From the NCBI GenBank assembly GCA_031287655.1, contig JAITSR010000088.1, positions 1 to 6,216 on the forward strand: a stretch of DNA of 6,216 nt, read 5' to 3'. Origin of the DNA: Clostridiales bacterium. Lineage in GTDB: Bacteria; Bacillota; Clostridia; WRLR01. The position numbers were made by a program, and so were the translations under genes. Below, in pieces: positions 1-5,653 of this stretch; position 1 is the stretch's first letter, and every line of letters starts with the position of its first letter. The notes beneath the pieces are model-generated. The model saw only the letters and a program-made list of their open reading frames with translations, did no database searches and had not been told where the DNA came from.

Positions 1-347
1 CGCCCGTCCAAAAGCTGCGGCAGAAGGATGTTTTCTTCCACGTTCAGCACGGGTATCAGATTGTAGAACTGATAGATCAGCCCGATTTGACGCCGCCGGA
101 AAATTGCCAGCTTGGACTCGTCCAATTGATACATATCCGTACCGTCCAAGGTTACTTTGCCGCCGTCGGGACGGTCAACCCCGCCGATCAAGTGCAGCAG
201 CGTGGATTTGCCGGAGCCGGACGCTCCGACAATCGCGACAAACTCGCCCTTTTCCACTGTGAAAGAAACGTCGTCCAAGGCTTTTACGGTCGCGTCGCCG
301 ATGCCGTAGCGCTTTGACAGATTCTCAATTTTCAATAAAGCCATCAT
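1..347 (-). CDS. ABC transporter ATP-binding protein, MacB/LolD/Vex type (N-terminal part, runs off the left edge)
   Basis: Reading leftward, the first 115 codons of an ABC ATPase are present; the C-terminal half (signature motif, Walker B, H-loop) lies outside the window. Visible are the A-loop region (KRYG, residues 12-15), a canonical Walker A (GASGSGKST, residues 41-49) and the Q-loop (IYQFYNLIP, Q93). The FYNLIP context is typical of ATPases that pair with FtsX/MacB-like permeases, which export peptides, lipoproteins or antimicrobials rather than import nutrients; that family placement is inference. Two ATGs are adjacent, at 347 and 344. GGAGG at 352-356 lies 4 nt from the first and 7 nt from the second, so 344 may be the true start. 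The gene lies 98 bp downstream of the histidine kinase on the same strand, with its own -10 box, so the two-component system probably controls it. A permease gene is expected further left. Confidence 0.93.
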   Translation of the reverse strand, partial: MMALLKIENLSKRYGIGDATVKALDDVSFTVEKGEFVAIVGASGSGKSTLLHLIGGVDRPDGGKVTLDGTDMYQLDESKLAIFRRRQIGLIYQFYNLIPVLNVEENILLPQLLDG

Positions 348-370
348 GATGCCTCCGAATGAATTATCGC

Positions 371-386
371 CCGGTTCTTTTACCGG
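371..386 (-). other. Small hairpin in the 5' UTR of the ABC ATPase gene
   Basis: CCGGT and ACCGG (5-bp arms) flank a 6-nt loop, between the -10 box at 395-400 and the ribosome binding site. No T-tract follows on the minus strand, so it is not a terminator. It may only affect mRNA stability, or may have no role. Confidence 0.35.
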
Positions 387-394
387 ACAGCTTT

Positions 395-400
395 ATTATA
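395..400 (-). promoter_or_regulatory. Candidate -10 box (TATAAT) of the ABC ATPase promoter
   Basis: The minus strand reads TATAAT here, about 48 nt upstream of the ATPase start codons. No good TTGACA-like -35 lies 16-18 bp further upstream. A perfect -10 with a poor -35 is typical of promoters that need an activator, which fits control by the neighbouring OmpR-family regulator. The activator role is inference. Confidence 0.55.
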
Positions 401-427
401 CGCGCCTAAAATGACTCTGCGGTGAAT

Positions 428-449
428 TTTTATGTGACGGTTTTGTCAC
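428..449 (-). promoter_or_regulatory. Candidate response-regulator site: tandem 11-bp repeats upstream of the ABC promoter
   Basis: On the minus strand two 11-bp units follow each other directly, GTGACAAAACC and GTCACATAAAA, agreeing at 7 of 11 positions. The GTGAC and GTCAC parts also form an inverted repeat around a 6-nt centre. OmpR/PhoB-family regulators usually bind tandem half-sites about one helical turn apart. The element lies just upstream of the position a -35 box would occupy and overlaps the end of the kinase gene. It could instead be a chance repeat or a weak hairpin. Binding by the regulator encoded here is inference. Confidence 0.35.
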
Positions 450-1426
450 TTGAAAAATTTCAGCGTAAATGAAGCGCCCTGACCTGTGGGAGACACAACC
501 TCAATATCCCCGCTCTGTCCGCGCATGACGGCAAGGCTGAGGGCCAAACCTATGCCCACGCCGCCGCGTTTGTTTTGGCTGTAAAAGCGCTTAAAAATAT
601 GCGGCAAATCTTTTGATGCGATACCCGTTCCGCTGTCGGTTACCGAAATCCAGCGGCAAAGCGGGTTTTCGCCCCAATGAACGGCGATCGCGCCGTCGTC
701 CGGGCTGTGCTCGGAGGCGTTTTTCAGGATGTTGGTCAGCGCCTCCCGCGTCCACTCGGAGTCGCAGATCAAACAGGGCGGGGCGTCTTCGGGGAGAATC
801 GCCCGCTGCCCGCGCAGCTCCAACATGATCGTGAGCGGCTCAAGCGCCGCGGCGAGCAATTTGTCCGCGAAAACGGGCCCTTTCTTAAATTCAGCCGTGC
901 CGGAGTCCAGCCGCGCCATTTTCAGCAGGGATAAAACCATCCACTCCATGCGGGACAGGCCGATTTTTAAGTTCTGCAAAAATTCCCGCCGCTTTTCGGG
1001 CGGCAGCGTTTCATCCTCGAGCAGCTCCGCCATCATTAAAAGCGAGGTCAGCGGCGTTTTCAATTGGTGGGATATGTCCGCCGCCGCGCTTTGCAAAGAG
1101 CGTTTTTCGCGGGATAGCTGCCCGGCTTGCTCGGTCAGCATGGAGGACAGCGTGTAGATATTATTCTTCAGAATCGACAGCTCTCCCTCGTCGTTGTCGC
1201 GCAGGGCAAGCTCAAACTGCCCGTTTGCAACGCGGCGCAGATAATCGGAGAGCTGCGCGATCGCGCGGTAACGCCGCCGCGTGAAGATGCAAAAAACGGC
1301 GCACAGACAGCCTGTCGCGATCGCGGAGATCAGCCCAGCGCGGAGAGATACGCAAAAGCTGGCGGCGACGCCCGCTGTTCCGATAACGACAAGGCTCAGA
1401 ATCAGCCGCTTCACCTGCTTGCTCAT
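446..1426 (-). CDS. Sensor histidine kinase with short membrane hairpin (intramembrane-sensing type)
   Basis: A 326-residue membrane histidine kinase. Two hydrophobic segments (about residues 7-27 and 31-49) are separated by only a few residues, so there is almost no extracytoplasmic sensor domain. This is the layout of BceS/VncS-like kinases that sense through the membrane or a partner transporter. A HAMP-like linker (about 50-105) leads to the dimerisation/phosphoacceptor domain with ISHQLKTPLTSL (H120). The ATPase domain follows: N-box TNILKNASEH (N232, N236), G1 box DSGTG (D264), F-box FKRFY (278-282) and G2 box GGVGIGLAL (from 288). All catalytic boxes are intact, so it should be active. 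Its ATG overlaps the regulator's stop codon (ATGA), indicating translational coupling. The likely partner is the response regulator upstream and the likely target the ABC transporter downstream. The inducing signal cannot be read from sequence. Confidence 0.95.
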   Translation of the reverse strand: MSKQVKRLILSLVVIGTAGVAASFCVSLRAGLISAIATGCLCAVFCIFTRRRYRAIAQLSDYLRRVANGQFELALRDNDEGELSILKNNIYTLSSMLTEQAGQLSREKRSLQSAAADISHQLKTPLTSLLMMAELLEDETLPPEKRREFLQNLKIGLSRMEWMVLSLLKMARLDSGTAEFKKGPVFADKLLAAALEPLTIMLELRGQRAILPEDAPPCLICDSEWTREALTNILKNASEHSPDDGAIAVHWGENPLCRWISVTDSGTGIASKDLPHIFKRFYSQNKRGGVGIGLALSLAVMRGQSGDIEVVSPTGQGASFTLKFFK

Positions 1427-2082
1427 GCCCGATACCCCACGCCTCTCACCGTTTCAATCAGGTCTTCATCATGCAGTTTTTCCCGCAGACGCTTCACATA
1501 AACGGTCAGCGTGTTGTCCGTAACATAATTCCCGCCCGTATCCCAGAGGCTTTCCAGAAGCTGCGCGCGCGTCAGGATTCGCCCCTTGTTTGACGCGAAT
1601 GTCAGCAGCAATTTGTATTCGAGCGCGGTCAGTTCCACATCCTCGCCGTTTTGGGCGACCTTTGCCGTGCGCGTGTTGATCTGCACGGGACCCAATGTGA
1701 GCGTTTCCGCGGTACCGCCTTCCCGCCTGCGCAGAACCGCCTTCACGCGCGAAATCAGCTCGCGCAGACGAAAAGGCTTGGTCACATAATCATCCGCGCC
1801 CAAATCAAATCCCAGTACGGTGTTCGCCTCATCCTCCACGGCGGTGAGAAAAATTGCGGGGGTATCGCCCCGCGCCCTCAGTTTTTTTAACACGTCAAAA
1901 CCGTTGCCGTCCGGCAGTCCTATGTCCAGCAAGGCCAAGTCAAAGGTCTGTCCGCCCGCGATTACGTCTTTCGCGTCCGCCGCGCTGTCGCAATGCGTGA
2001 CCGTGTAGCCCTCGCTCTCCAACGCGTAGCGCAGCCCGGAGGCAATGATGGCGTCGTCTTCAACAAATAGGATGTTGTTCAT
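1423..2082 (-). CDS. OmpR/PhoB-family response regulator
   Basis: A DNA-binding response regulator of 219 residues from the ATG at 2082. The receiver domain has the acidic pair E8/D9-D10, phosphoacceptor D53 (LLDIGLPDG), T80 and K102 (KPF). A winged-helix DNA-binding domain follows (about residues 124-219) with the usual LTALEYKLL and VRGVGYRA motifs. The reading frame stays open to a TTG at 2118, with another ATG at 2094. I chose 2082 because the family's conserved sequence begins NNILFVEDD directly after it and the total length is normal. No Shine-Dalgarno precedes any of these starts; the best promoter places +1 at about 2082-2083, so translation may be leaderless. The stop codon overlaps the kinase start by 4 bp, forming an operon. 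The likely role is to activate the adjacent ABC transporter and perhaps its own operon. Confidence 0.95.
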   Translation of the reverse strand: MNNILFVEDDAIIASGLRYALESEGYTVTHCDSAADAKDVIAGGQTFDLALLDIGLPDGNGFDVLKKLRARGDTPAIFLTAVEDEANTVLGFDLGADDYVTKPFRLRELISRVKAVLRRREGGTAETLTLGPVQINTRTAKVAQNGEDVELTALEYKLLLTFASNKGRILTRAQLLESLWDTGGNYVTDNTLTVYVKRLREKLHDEDLIETVRGVGYRA

Positions 2083-2089
2083 GAGATAC

Positions 2090-2118
2090 AGCATATCGCT
2101 TTGGCGGCGGAAGATCAA
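2090..2118 (-). promoter_or_regulatory. Candidate promoter of the regulator-kinase operon
   Basis: The minus strand has TTGATC (2113-2118), a 17-bp spacer, then TATGCT (2090-2095). Transcription would start about 7-8 nt later, at 2082-2083, on or next to the regulator's ATG. An A-tract (CAAAAAAT) lies just upstream of the -35, in the position of an UP element. The hexamers are good but not perfect. Confidence 0.5.
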
Positions 2119-2119
2119 G

Positions 2120-2140
2120 ATTTTTTGGGGCGCAAAAAAT
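2120..2140. repeat. Perfect inverted repeat between two divergent promoters
   Basis: ATTTTTTG and CAAAAAAT (8-bp arms) flank GGGCG. The repeat fills the space between the -35 boxes of the leftward and rightward promoters, with one base to the leftward -35 and two to the rightward one. Each promoter therefore has the same CAAAAAAT block upstream of its -35, as expected for paired UP elements. A shared operator for a dimeric regulator is the alternative. Confidence 0.55.
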
Positions 2141-2142
2141 AG

Positions 2143-2171
2143 TTGACACGAAAATCATAATCCTGTATACT
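2143..2171 (+). promoter_or_regulatory. Strong sigma-A-type promoter of the T-box transcript
   Basis: A perfect TTGACA (2143-2148), an optimal 17-bp spacer, then TATACT (2166-2171). An A-tract upstream of the -35 may act as an UP element. The expected start is about 2178, just before Stem I of the T-box leader. The strong promoter combined with conditional termination matches usual T-box logic: constant initiation, regulated read-through. Confidence 0.88.
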
Positions 2172-2236
2172 TCGATTCATAAATGCGATGACAGGGCAAA
2201 AGCAGTCCCCGGACGAAGCCACAGAGAGCCGCCGTT

Positions 2237-2260
2237 TGAGCGAAGATCATCAACAGCTCA
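2237..2260 (+). other. Extra hairpin inserted in the apical part of T-box Stem I
   Basis: TGAGC (2237-2241) pairs with GCTCA (2256-2260) around a 14-nt loop. It sits between the conserved GCCGCC arm and the GGTGCGA apical loop, where ordinary T-boxes have only a few nucleotides. The flanking conserved motifs are intact. Confidence 0.5.
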
Positions 2261-2290
2261 TCTGGTGCGAGGCGGCGCGGAGGCGGGGAT

Positions 2291-2299
2291 ATGCGCTCC
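2291..2299 (+). promoter_or_regulatory. T-box specifier loop, 3' strand (codon uncertain)
   Basis: The unpaired stretch between the CGGGGAT and CCCT helix strands reads ATGCGCTCC. In typical T-boxes this strand is GAA, the specifier triplet, then a purine before the lower helix. Counting down from the upper helix gives CGC (2294-2296, Arg). Counting up from the lower helix gives CTC (2296-2298, Leu). Neither is followed by the usual purine, and the GAA half of the S-turn is not conserved. The opposite strand is AAAAGCA, close to the usual AGUA. Confidence 0.45.
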
Positions 2300-2350
2300 C
2301 CCTTGAGCAGTCAACTGAACGCGCGAGGCATTTCGATATTGTCTCATAAA

Positions 2351-2387
2351 CGCCGCGGCGGCCTAAAAAGGCCGATTCTTTGCGGCG
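2351..2387 (+). other. T-box Stem II-region hairpin
   Basis: The outer arms CGCCGC (2351-2356) and GCGGCG (2382-2387) enclose an inner GGCC-TAAAAA-GGCC hairpin (2360-2373). It lies between Stem I and the AGTAGG motif, the usual place of Stem II. Confidence 0.55.
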
Positions 2388-2445
2388 GAGCGCAAGTAGG
2401 CGCGACCGGGTTTTCCCTCCGTAATCATGGGAATGTATTCAATCC

Positions 2446-2522
2446 GAACCGGCGGCGGTGCAGTAGCAGCAGCGCGCGGCGGGGCGGGTCCGATACGGCG
2501 AGCGGGGGCGGGCAGCCGTCCC
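2446..2522 (+). other. GC-rich linker between T-box Stem III and the antiterminator
   Basis: A strongly G-biased stretch with G-runs at 2481-2484, 2486-2488, 2504-2508 and 2510-2512. A hairpin ACGGC/GCCGT (2495-2499 with 2515-2519) lies inside it, and GGG/CCC may extend that stem outward. Typical T-boxes have a short linker here. No reading frame or ribosome binding site in it looks convincing. Confidence 0.45.
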
Positions 2523-2525
2523 AAT

Positions 2526-2562
2526 AAGAGTGGTACCGCGGAGAAGCCAATCTTCGTCTCTT
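2526..2562 (+). promoter_or_regulatory. T-box motif and antiterminator helix
   Basis: AAGAG (2526-2530) pairs with CTCTT (2558-2562), and CGGAGA (2539-2544) pairs with TCTTCG (2551-2556). The bulge TGGTACCG between them holds the UGGN that pairs with the tRNA acceptor end. The 3' strand of this structure is the same sequence as the 5' arm of the terminator, so the two folds exclude each other. Confidence 0.88.
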
Positions 2563-2591
2563 ACAAAATAGGAGGCGGAGATTTTTTATTT
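2549..2591 (+). terminator. Regulated intrinsic terminator of the T-box leader
   Basis: AATCTTCGTCTC (2549-2560) pairs over 12 bp, with three G-U pairs, with GAGGCGGAGATT (2572-2583). An 11-nt loop separates the arms and a T-rich tract follows (2584-2591). It ends 26 nt before the start codon and overlaps the antiterminator, so it forms when charged tRNA is abundant. Confidence 0.88.
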
Positions 2592-2600
2592 CCCAAAAAC

Positions 2601-2610
2601 AAAGGAGGAG
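2601..2610 (+). promoter_or_regulatory. Ribosome binding site of the 844-codon gene
   Basis: AAAGGAGGAG precedes the ATG at 2618, with 9 nt from GGAGG to the start codon. It lies after the terminator, so control acts on transcription rather than on this site. Confidence 0.85.
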
Positions 2611-2617
2611 CCGACAC

Positions 2618-5152
2618 ATGAAGATCGCATTTTCCACACTGGCCTGCCCCAATTCCACTTGGGAGGACATCTACTCGATGGCAAAGGACCTCGGTTTTGA
2701 CGGCATCGAGATCAGAGGGCTCGGAGAGGACATTTCCGCCTACCGCGCCGCGCCGTTCACATCCGGCGCTTTGCCCGCGACGATCGAAAAGCTCGCGTCC
2801 CTGCGGCTTTCGATCCCCTGCTTTTCGTCGAACTGCTGCTTAAAATTCGCGGACCGCAGGTCCGAGAACCTCGAGGAAATCACGGCCTACATCGAGCTCG
2901 CCTCAAAACTCGGCACGCCCTATATCCGGATTCTCGCGGATCTCGCGCCCACGCCGGACGGGGAGGTCGACGACGCGCTCGTGCTCTCGCAGCTAAAAGA
3001 CTTGGCCCCGCTCGCCGAGGCGCGCGGCGTGACGCTGCTCGTCGAGACGAACGGCGTATACGCGAAAACGGACCGCCTGCGCTCGCTGCTCGAACAGACG
3101 GCCAGCGACGCCGTCGCCGCGCTCTGGGACGTCCACCACCCGTTCCGCTTCGCCGGGGAGGCCCCCGAGCAGACCGTGCAGAACCTCGGCGCGTACATCA
3201 AGCATATCCACATCAAGGACTCCGTCGTCGAGAAAAACCAGAAAATCGCGTACCGGCTGATGGGCGAGGGCGATCTGCCGATTGACGACATGATCCGCGC
3301 GCTGCGCTCGATCAATTACGAGGGCTTCGTCTCCCTCGAATGGGTCAAACGCTGGTCGAACGACCTCGAGGACGCGGGCATCGCGATCCCGCACTACGCG
3401 AACTACATGAGCCGCTATACCGAAAAAGCCTCGGTACACAGCGAGCTCTTTTACAACAAGGCCAGTACCGGAAAATTCATCTGGGAGAAGGAGTCGCTGA
3501 TCGATCTGACATTCCCGCAGCTGCTCGACCGCGTCGTCGAGGAGTTTCCGGATCAGTTCGCGTTCAAATACACGGCGCTCGACTACACCCGCACGTATAA
3601 AGAGTTCCGCGACGACGTCGACGCCTTTGCGCGCGCCCTGATCTCGCTCGGCGTGAAGCGCGGCGACAAGGTCTCGATTTGGGCGACGAACGTGCCGCAG
3701 TGGTTCGTCACATTCTGGGCGGCGACAAAGATCGGCGCGGTGCTCGTGACGGTCAACACGGCGTATAAAATCCATGAGGCCGAGTACCTTCTGCGCCAGT
3801 CGGACACGCACACGCTCGTGCTGATCGACGGCTTTAAGGATTCGGACTACGTCGGCACGATCCAAAAGCTCTGCCCCGAGCTCGCGGCGCTCCGGCCCGG
3901 GGAACCGCTGCACTCGGCCCGCCTGCCTTTTTTGCGCAATGTGATCACGGTCGACTCAAAGCAGCCGGGCTGCCTGACGTGGAACGAGGCGCTCGCGCTC
4001 GCGGACAGGACGCCGGTCGAGATCGTGTATCAGCGCATGGCGATGATCAACCGCCACGACGTCTGCAACATGCAGTACACCTCCGGCACGACGGGATTCC
4101 CCAAGGGCGTCATGCTGTCGCATTACAACGTCGTGAACAACGGCAAGAACATCGGCGACCGCATGGACCTCTCGACCGCGGACCGCTTCTTGATTCAGGT
4201 CCCGATGTTCCACTGCTTTGGCATGGTGCTGACGATGACCGCGAGCGTCACGCACGGCGCGACGATGGTCCCGGTCCCGGCGTTTTCGCCAAAATTGTCG
4301 CTCGACGCGATCAACAGGGAGAAGGTCACGGCGGTCAACGGCGTCCCGACGATGTTCATCGCGATGCTCGGGCACGAGGACTTTGACAAGACGGACTTTT
4401 CACAGATGCGCACCGGGATCATGGCGGGCAGCCCCTGCCCCGTCAAGACGATGCAGGACGTCCTTGAAAAAATGCACATGACGGACATCACGATCGTGTT
4501 CGGCCAGACGGAGAGCTCCCCCGGCTGCACGATGTCGACATCCGAGGACGCGGTCGAGGTGAAGGTGAACACGGTCGGGCGGCCCCTGCCGGGGATCGAG
4601 TGCAAGATCGTCGACCCGGCGACCGGCGCCGACCTGCCGGACGATACGACGGGCGAGTTCGTCGCGCGCGGCTATAATATCATGAAGGGCTATTATAAAA
4701 TGCCCGCGGCGACCGCAAACGCGATCGACAAGGACGGCTGGCTCCACACGGGCGACCTTGCGCTCCGGCGGCCGGACGGCAACTATAAAATCACGGGGCG
4801 CATGAAGGATATGATCATCCGCGGCGGCGAGAACATCTACCCCAAGGAGATCGAGGATTTTCTCTATACTTACGAGAAGGTGCGCGACGTGCAGGTGGTC
4901 GGCGTGCCGGACAAGCAGTACGGCGAGGAGATTCTGGCTTGCGTGATCTTAAAGGAGGACGGCGCGGCGACGGAGGACGAGATCAAGGCCTTTGTGCGCG
5001 ATCACATGGCGCGCCAGAAGGTGCCAAAATATGTGCGTTTTGTCTATGAGTTCCCGATGAACGCGGCGGGCAAAATATTAAAGTATAAAATGGTCGAGGA
5101 CGCGGTCGAGTATTTGGGGCTGCACGAGGCGAGCAAGGTCGTCACGGCCTGA
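2618..5152 (+). CDS. Fusion protein: xylose-isomerase-like TIM barrel plus acyl-CoA synthetase
   Basis: A predicted cytoplasmic protein of 844 residues with two complete enzymes. Residues 1 to about 268 form an AP-endonuclease-2/xylose-isomerase-like barrel (sugar phosphate isomerase/epimerase family). Its expected metal ligands are present: E143 (VETNG), D171 and H173/H174 (WDVHHP), H198 with K200-D201 (HIKD), and E241 (SLEW). Residues from about 275 to 840 form an adenylate-forming acyl-CoA synthetase. It shows the P-loop-like YTSGTTGFPKG (487-497), FGQTESSP (628-635), HTGDLA (710-715, D713), the hinge GRMKDMIIRGGENIYPKEIE (727-746) and catalytic K819 (NAAGKILKYKM). The synthetase resembles FadD/YngI-type enzymes, which activate carboxylic acids with ATP and CoA. 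The acid and the sugar-like substrate cannot be told from sequence. The frame is continuous and both catalytic sets look intact. The gene stands alone behind the T-box. No terminator is seen after it. Confidence 0.93.
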   Translation: MKIAFSTLACPNSTWEDIYSMAKDLGFDGIEIRGLGEDISAYRAAPFTSGALPATIEKLASLRLSIPCFSSNCCLKFADRRSENLEEITAYIELASKLGTPYIRILADLAPTPDGEVDDALVLSQLKDLAPLAEARGVTLLVETNGVYAKTDRLRSLLEQTASDAVAALWDVHHPFRFAGEAPEQTVQNLGAYIKHIHIKDSVVEKNQKIAYRLMGEGDLPIDDMIRALRSINYEGFVSLEWVKRWSNDLEDAGIAIPHYANYMSRYTEKASVHSELFYNKASTGKFIWEKESLIDLTFPQLLDRVVEEFPDQFAFKYTALDYTRTYKEFRDDVDAFARALISLGVKRGDKVSIWATNVPQWFVTFWAATKIGAVLVTVNTAYKIHEAEYLLRQSDTHTLVLIDGFKDSDYVGTIQKLCPELAALRPGEPLHSARLPFLRNVITVDSKQPGCLTWNEALALADRTPVEIVYQRMAMINRHDVCNMQYTSGTTGFPKGVMLSHYNVVNNGKNIGDRMDLSTADRFLIQVPMFHCFGMVLTMTASVTHGATMVPVPAFSPKLSLDAINREKVTAVNGVPTMFIAMLGHEDFDKTDFSQMRTGIMAGSPCPVKTMQDVLEKMHMTDITIVFGQTESSPGCTMSTSEDAVEVKVNTVGRPLPGIECKIVDPATGADLPDDTTGEFVARGYNIMKGYYKMPAATANAIDKDGWLHTGDLALRRPDGNYKITGRMKDMIIRGGENIYPKEIEDFLYTYEKVRDVQVVGVPDKQYGEEILACVILKEDGAATEDEIKAFVRDHMARQKVPKYVRFVYEFPMNAAGKILKYKMVEDAVEYLGLHEASKVVTA

Positions 5153-5171
5153 CCCGAAGTCGCTCATATGC

Positions 5172-5199
5172 TTGACTTTTGAGGCGTGGAAGTTATACT
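5172..5199 (+). promoter_or_regulatory. Candidate promoter of the nucleotidyltransferase-HEPN cassette
   Basis: TTGACT (5172-5177), a 16-bp spacer and TATACT (5194-5199), with AAAGGAG (5206-5212) close behind. The 5' UTR would be only about 13 nt. It lies in the 66-bp gap after the fusion gene, so the cassette can be transcribed independently, with possible read-through from upstream. Confidence 0.65.
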
Positions 5200-5218
5200 T
5201 GATTTAAAGGAGTGGAAT

Positions 5219-5653
5219 ATGTTACTGGATAGTGGTGAGCGCGTGGCGCGTGAGTTTGAGGTTGACAGCGATGTGGGCGACCCGCTGTTTCGGTGGGTGC
5301 ATCCGCGGCGTCAATTGTATGTCAAGGCGCTGTTTGAGAATCGGCCCAAGAACACGGAACAGTTGTGGGTATTTGGGAGCGCTGTGACACCAAACCATAC
5401 GACGGATTCTGATTTGGACGCGCTCATTTTGGGAGATATATCCATATCCGAATTGACAGATTTGCGCGATGTTTTGTATGAGACATCGAAGGCGGACACT
5501 TGGAATGTAAATAAGAGCGTGGATATGTTAAGCGATACTGTGGCGAATTTTGACAGGTGGAGAGCGCAGTTTGGACATTGTTACTGGTATGTATGGAAGT
5601 ATGGCATACAATACTATGATATGAGGTGGCTGGATGACACAGCTTGCAAATGA
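5219..5653 (+). CDS. MNT-type nucleotidyltransferase (likely MntA-like antitoxin partner)
   Basis: A 144-residue protein of the minimal nucleotidyltransferase (pol-beta-like) family. The hallmark GSX10DXD is present: G53-S54 (VFGSAV) and D65/D67 (SDLDALI). A probable third metal carboxylate is D102 (SVDML). The C-terminus (WYVWKYGIQYYD) is rich in aromatics. I chose the ATG at 5219 because AAAGGAG lies 6 nt before it; a GTG at 5186 would lie upstream of the promoter's -10 box. Family members paired with HEPN proteins act as antitoxins that modify the HEPN partner with AMP (MntA/HepT), while others have unknown targets. The gene overlaps the HEPN gene by 20 bp. Its base composition is clearly more AT-rich than the fusion gene upstream, suggesting transfer. 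Confidence 0.88.
   Translation: MLLDSGERVAREFEVDSDVGDPLFRWVHPRRQLYVKALFENRPKNTEQLWVFGSAVTPNHTTDSDLDALILGDISISELTDLRDVLYETSKADTWNVNKSVDMLSDTVANFDRWRAQFGHCYWYVWKYGIQYYDMRWLDDTACK

Larger units (their letters stand above)
2178..2591 (+). promoter_or_regulatory. T-box riboswitch (tRNA-sensing transcription attenuator)
   Basis: The 5' leader of the 844-codon gene has the T-box elements in order. Stem I runs from 2184 to 2309. Its base is TGC/GCA, with K-turn strands GATGA (2187-2191) and TTGAGC (2303-2308). A specifier loop lies between helices AGGG/CCCT and GTCCCCG/CGGGGAT. The AG bulge AGAGAG is at 2223-2228 and the apical GGTGCGA at 2264-2270, closed by GCCGCC/GGCGGC. A Stem II-like hairpin is at 2351-2387 and AGTAGG with a Stem III-like region starts at 2395. 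The T-box GTGGTACCGCGG is at 2530-2541, followed by a terminator. In this family, uncharged tRNA pairs with the specifier and with the UGGN bulge to stabilise the antiterminator. Here the bulge is UGGU, implying a tRNA with discriminator base A. At about 410 nt it is longer than common T-boxes, owing to an apical insertion and a GC-rich linker. Confidence 0.92.

Noticed and set aside
2083..2118. Longer start of the response regulator at TTG 2118 or ATG 2094
   Set aside because: The extra residues do not match the conserved family N-terminus, no ribosome binding site precedes them, and they overlap the promoter elements.
2481..2512. G-quadruplex in the T-box linker
   Set aside because: There are four G-runs, but the middle loop is about 15 nt and a competing hairpin (ACGGC/GCCGT) covers the region; too weak to list as a feature.
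2291..2621. Open frames of 64-78 codons on the plus strand inside the T-box leader, as possible leader peptides
   Set aside because: They lie in structured riboswitch RNA, have no ribosome binding site, and their composition reflects the GC-rich stems.
2993..3913. A 306-codon open frame antisense to the fusion gene, and similar ones at 3956-4375 and 4195-4605
   Set aside because: These are Arg/Asp/His-rich antisense frames created by the high-GC codon bias of the sense gene; no domain or start signal is visible.
5157..5178. Inverted repeat AAGTC/GACTT after the fusion gene as a terminator
   Set aside because: The stem is only 5 bp with a 12-nt loop and no T-tract, and it overlaps the next promoter's -35.
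5186..5218. GTG start at 5186 for the nucleotidyltransferase
   Set aside because: It lies upstream of the -10 box and has no ribosome binding site; AAAGGAG at 5206-5212 points clearly to the ATG at 5219.
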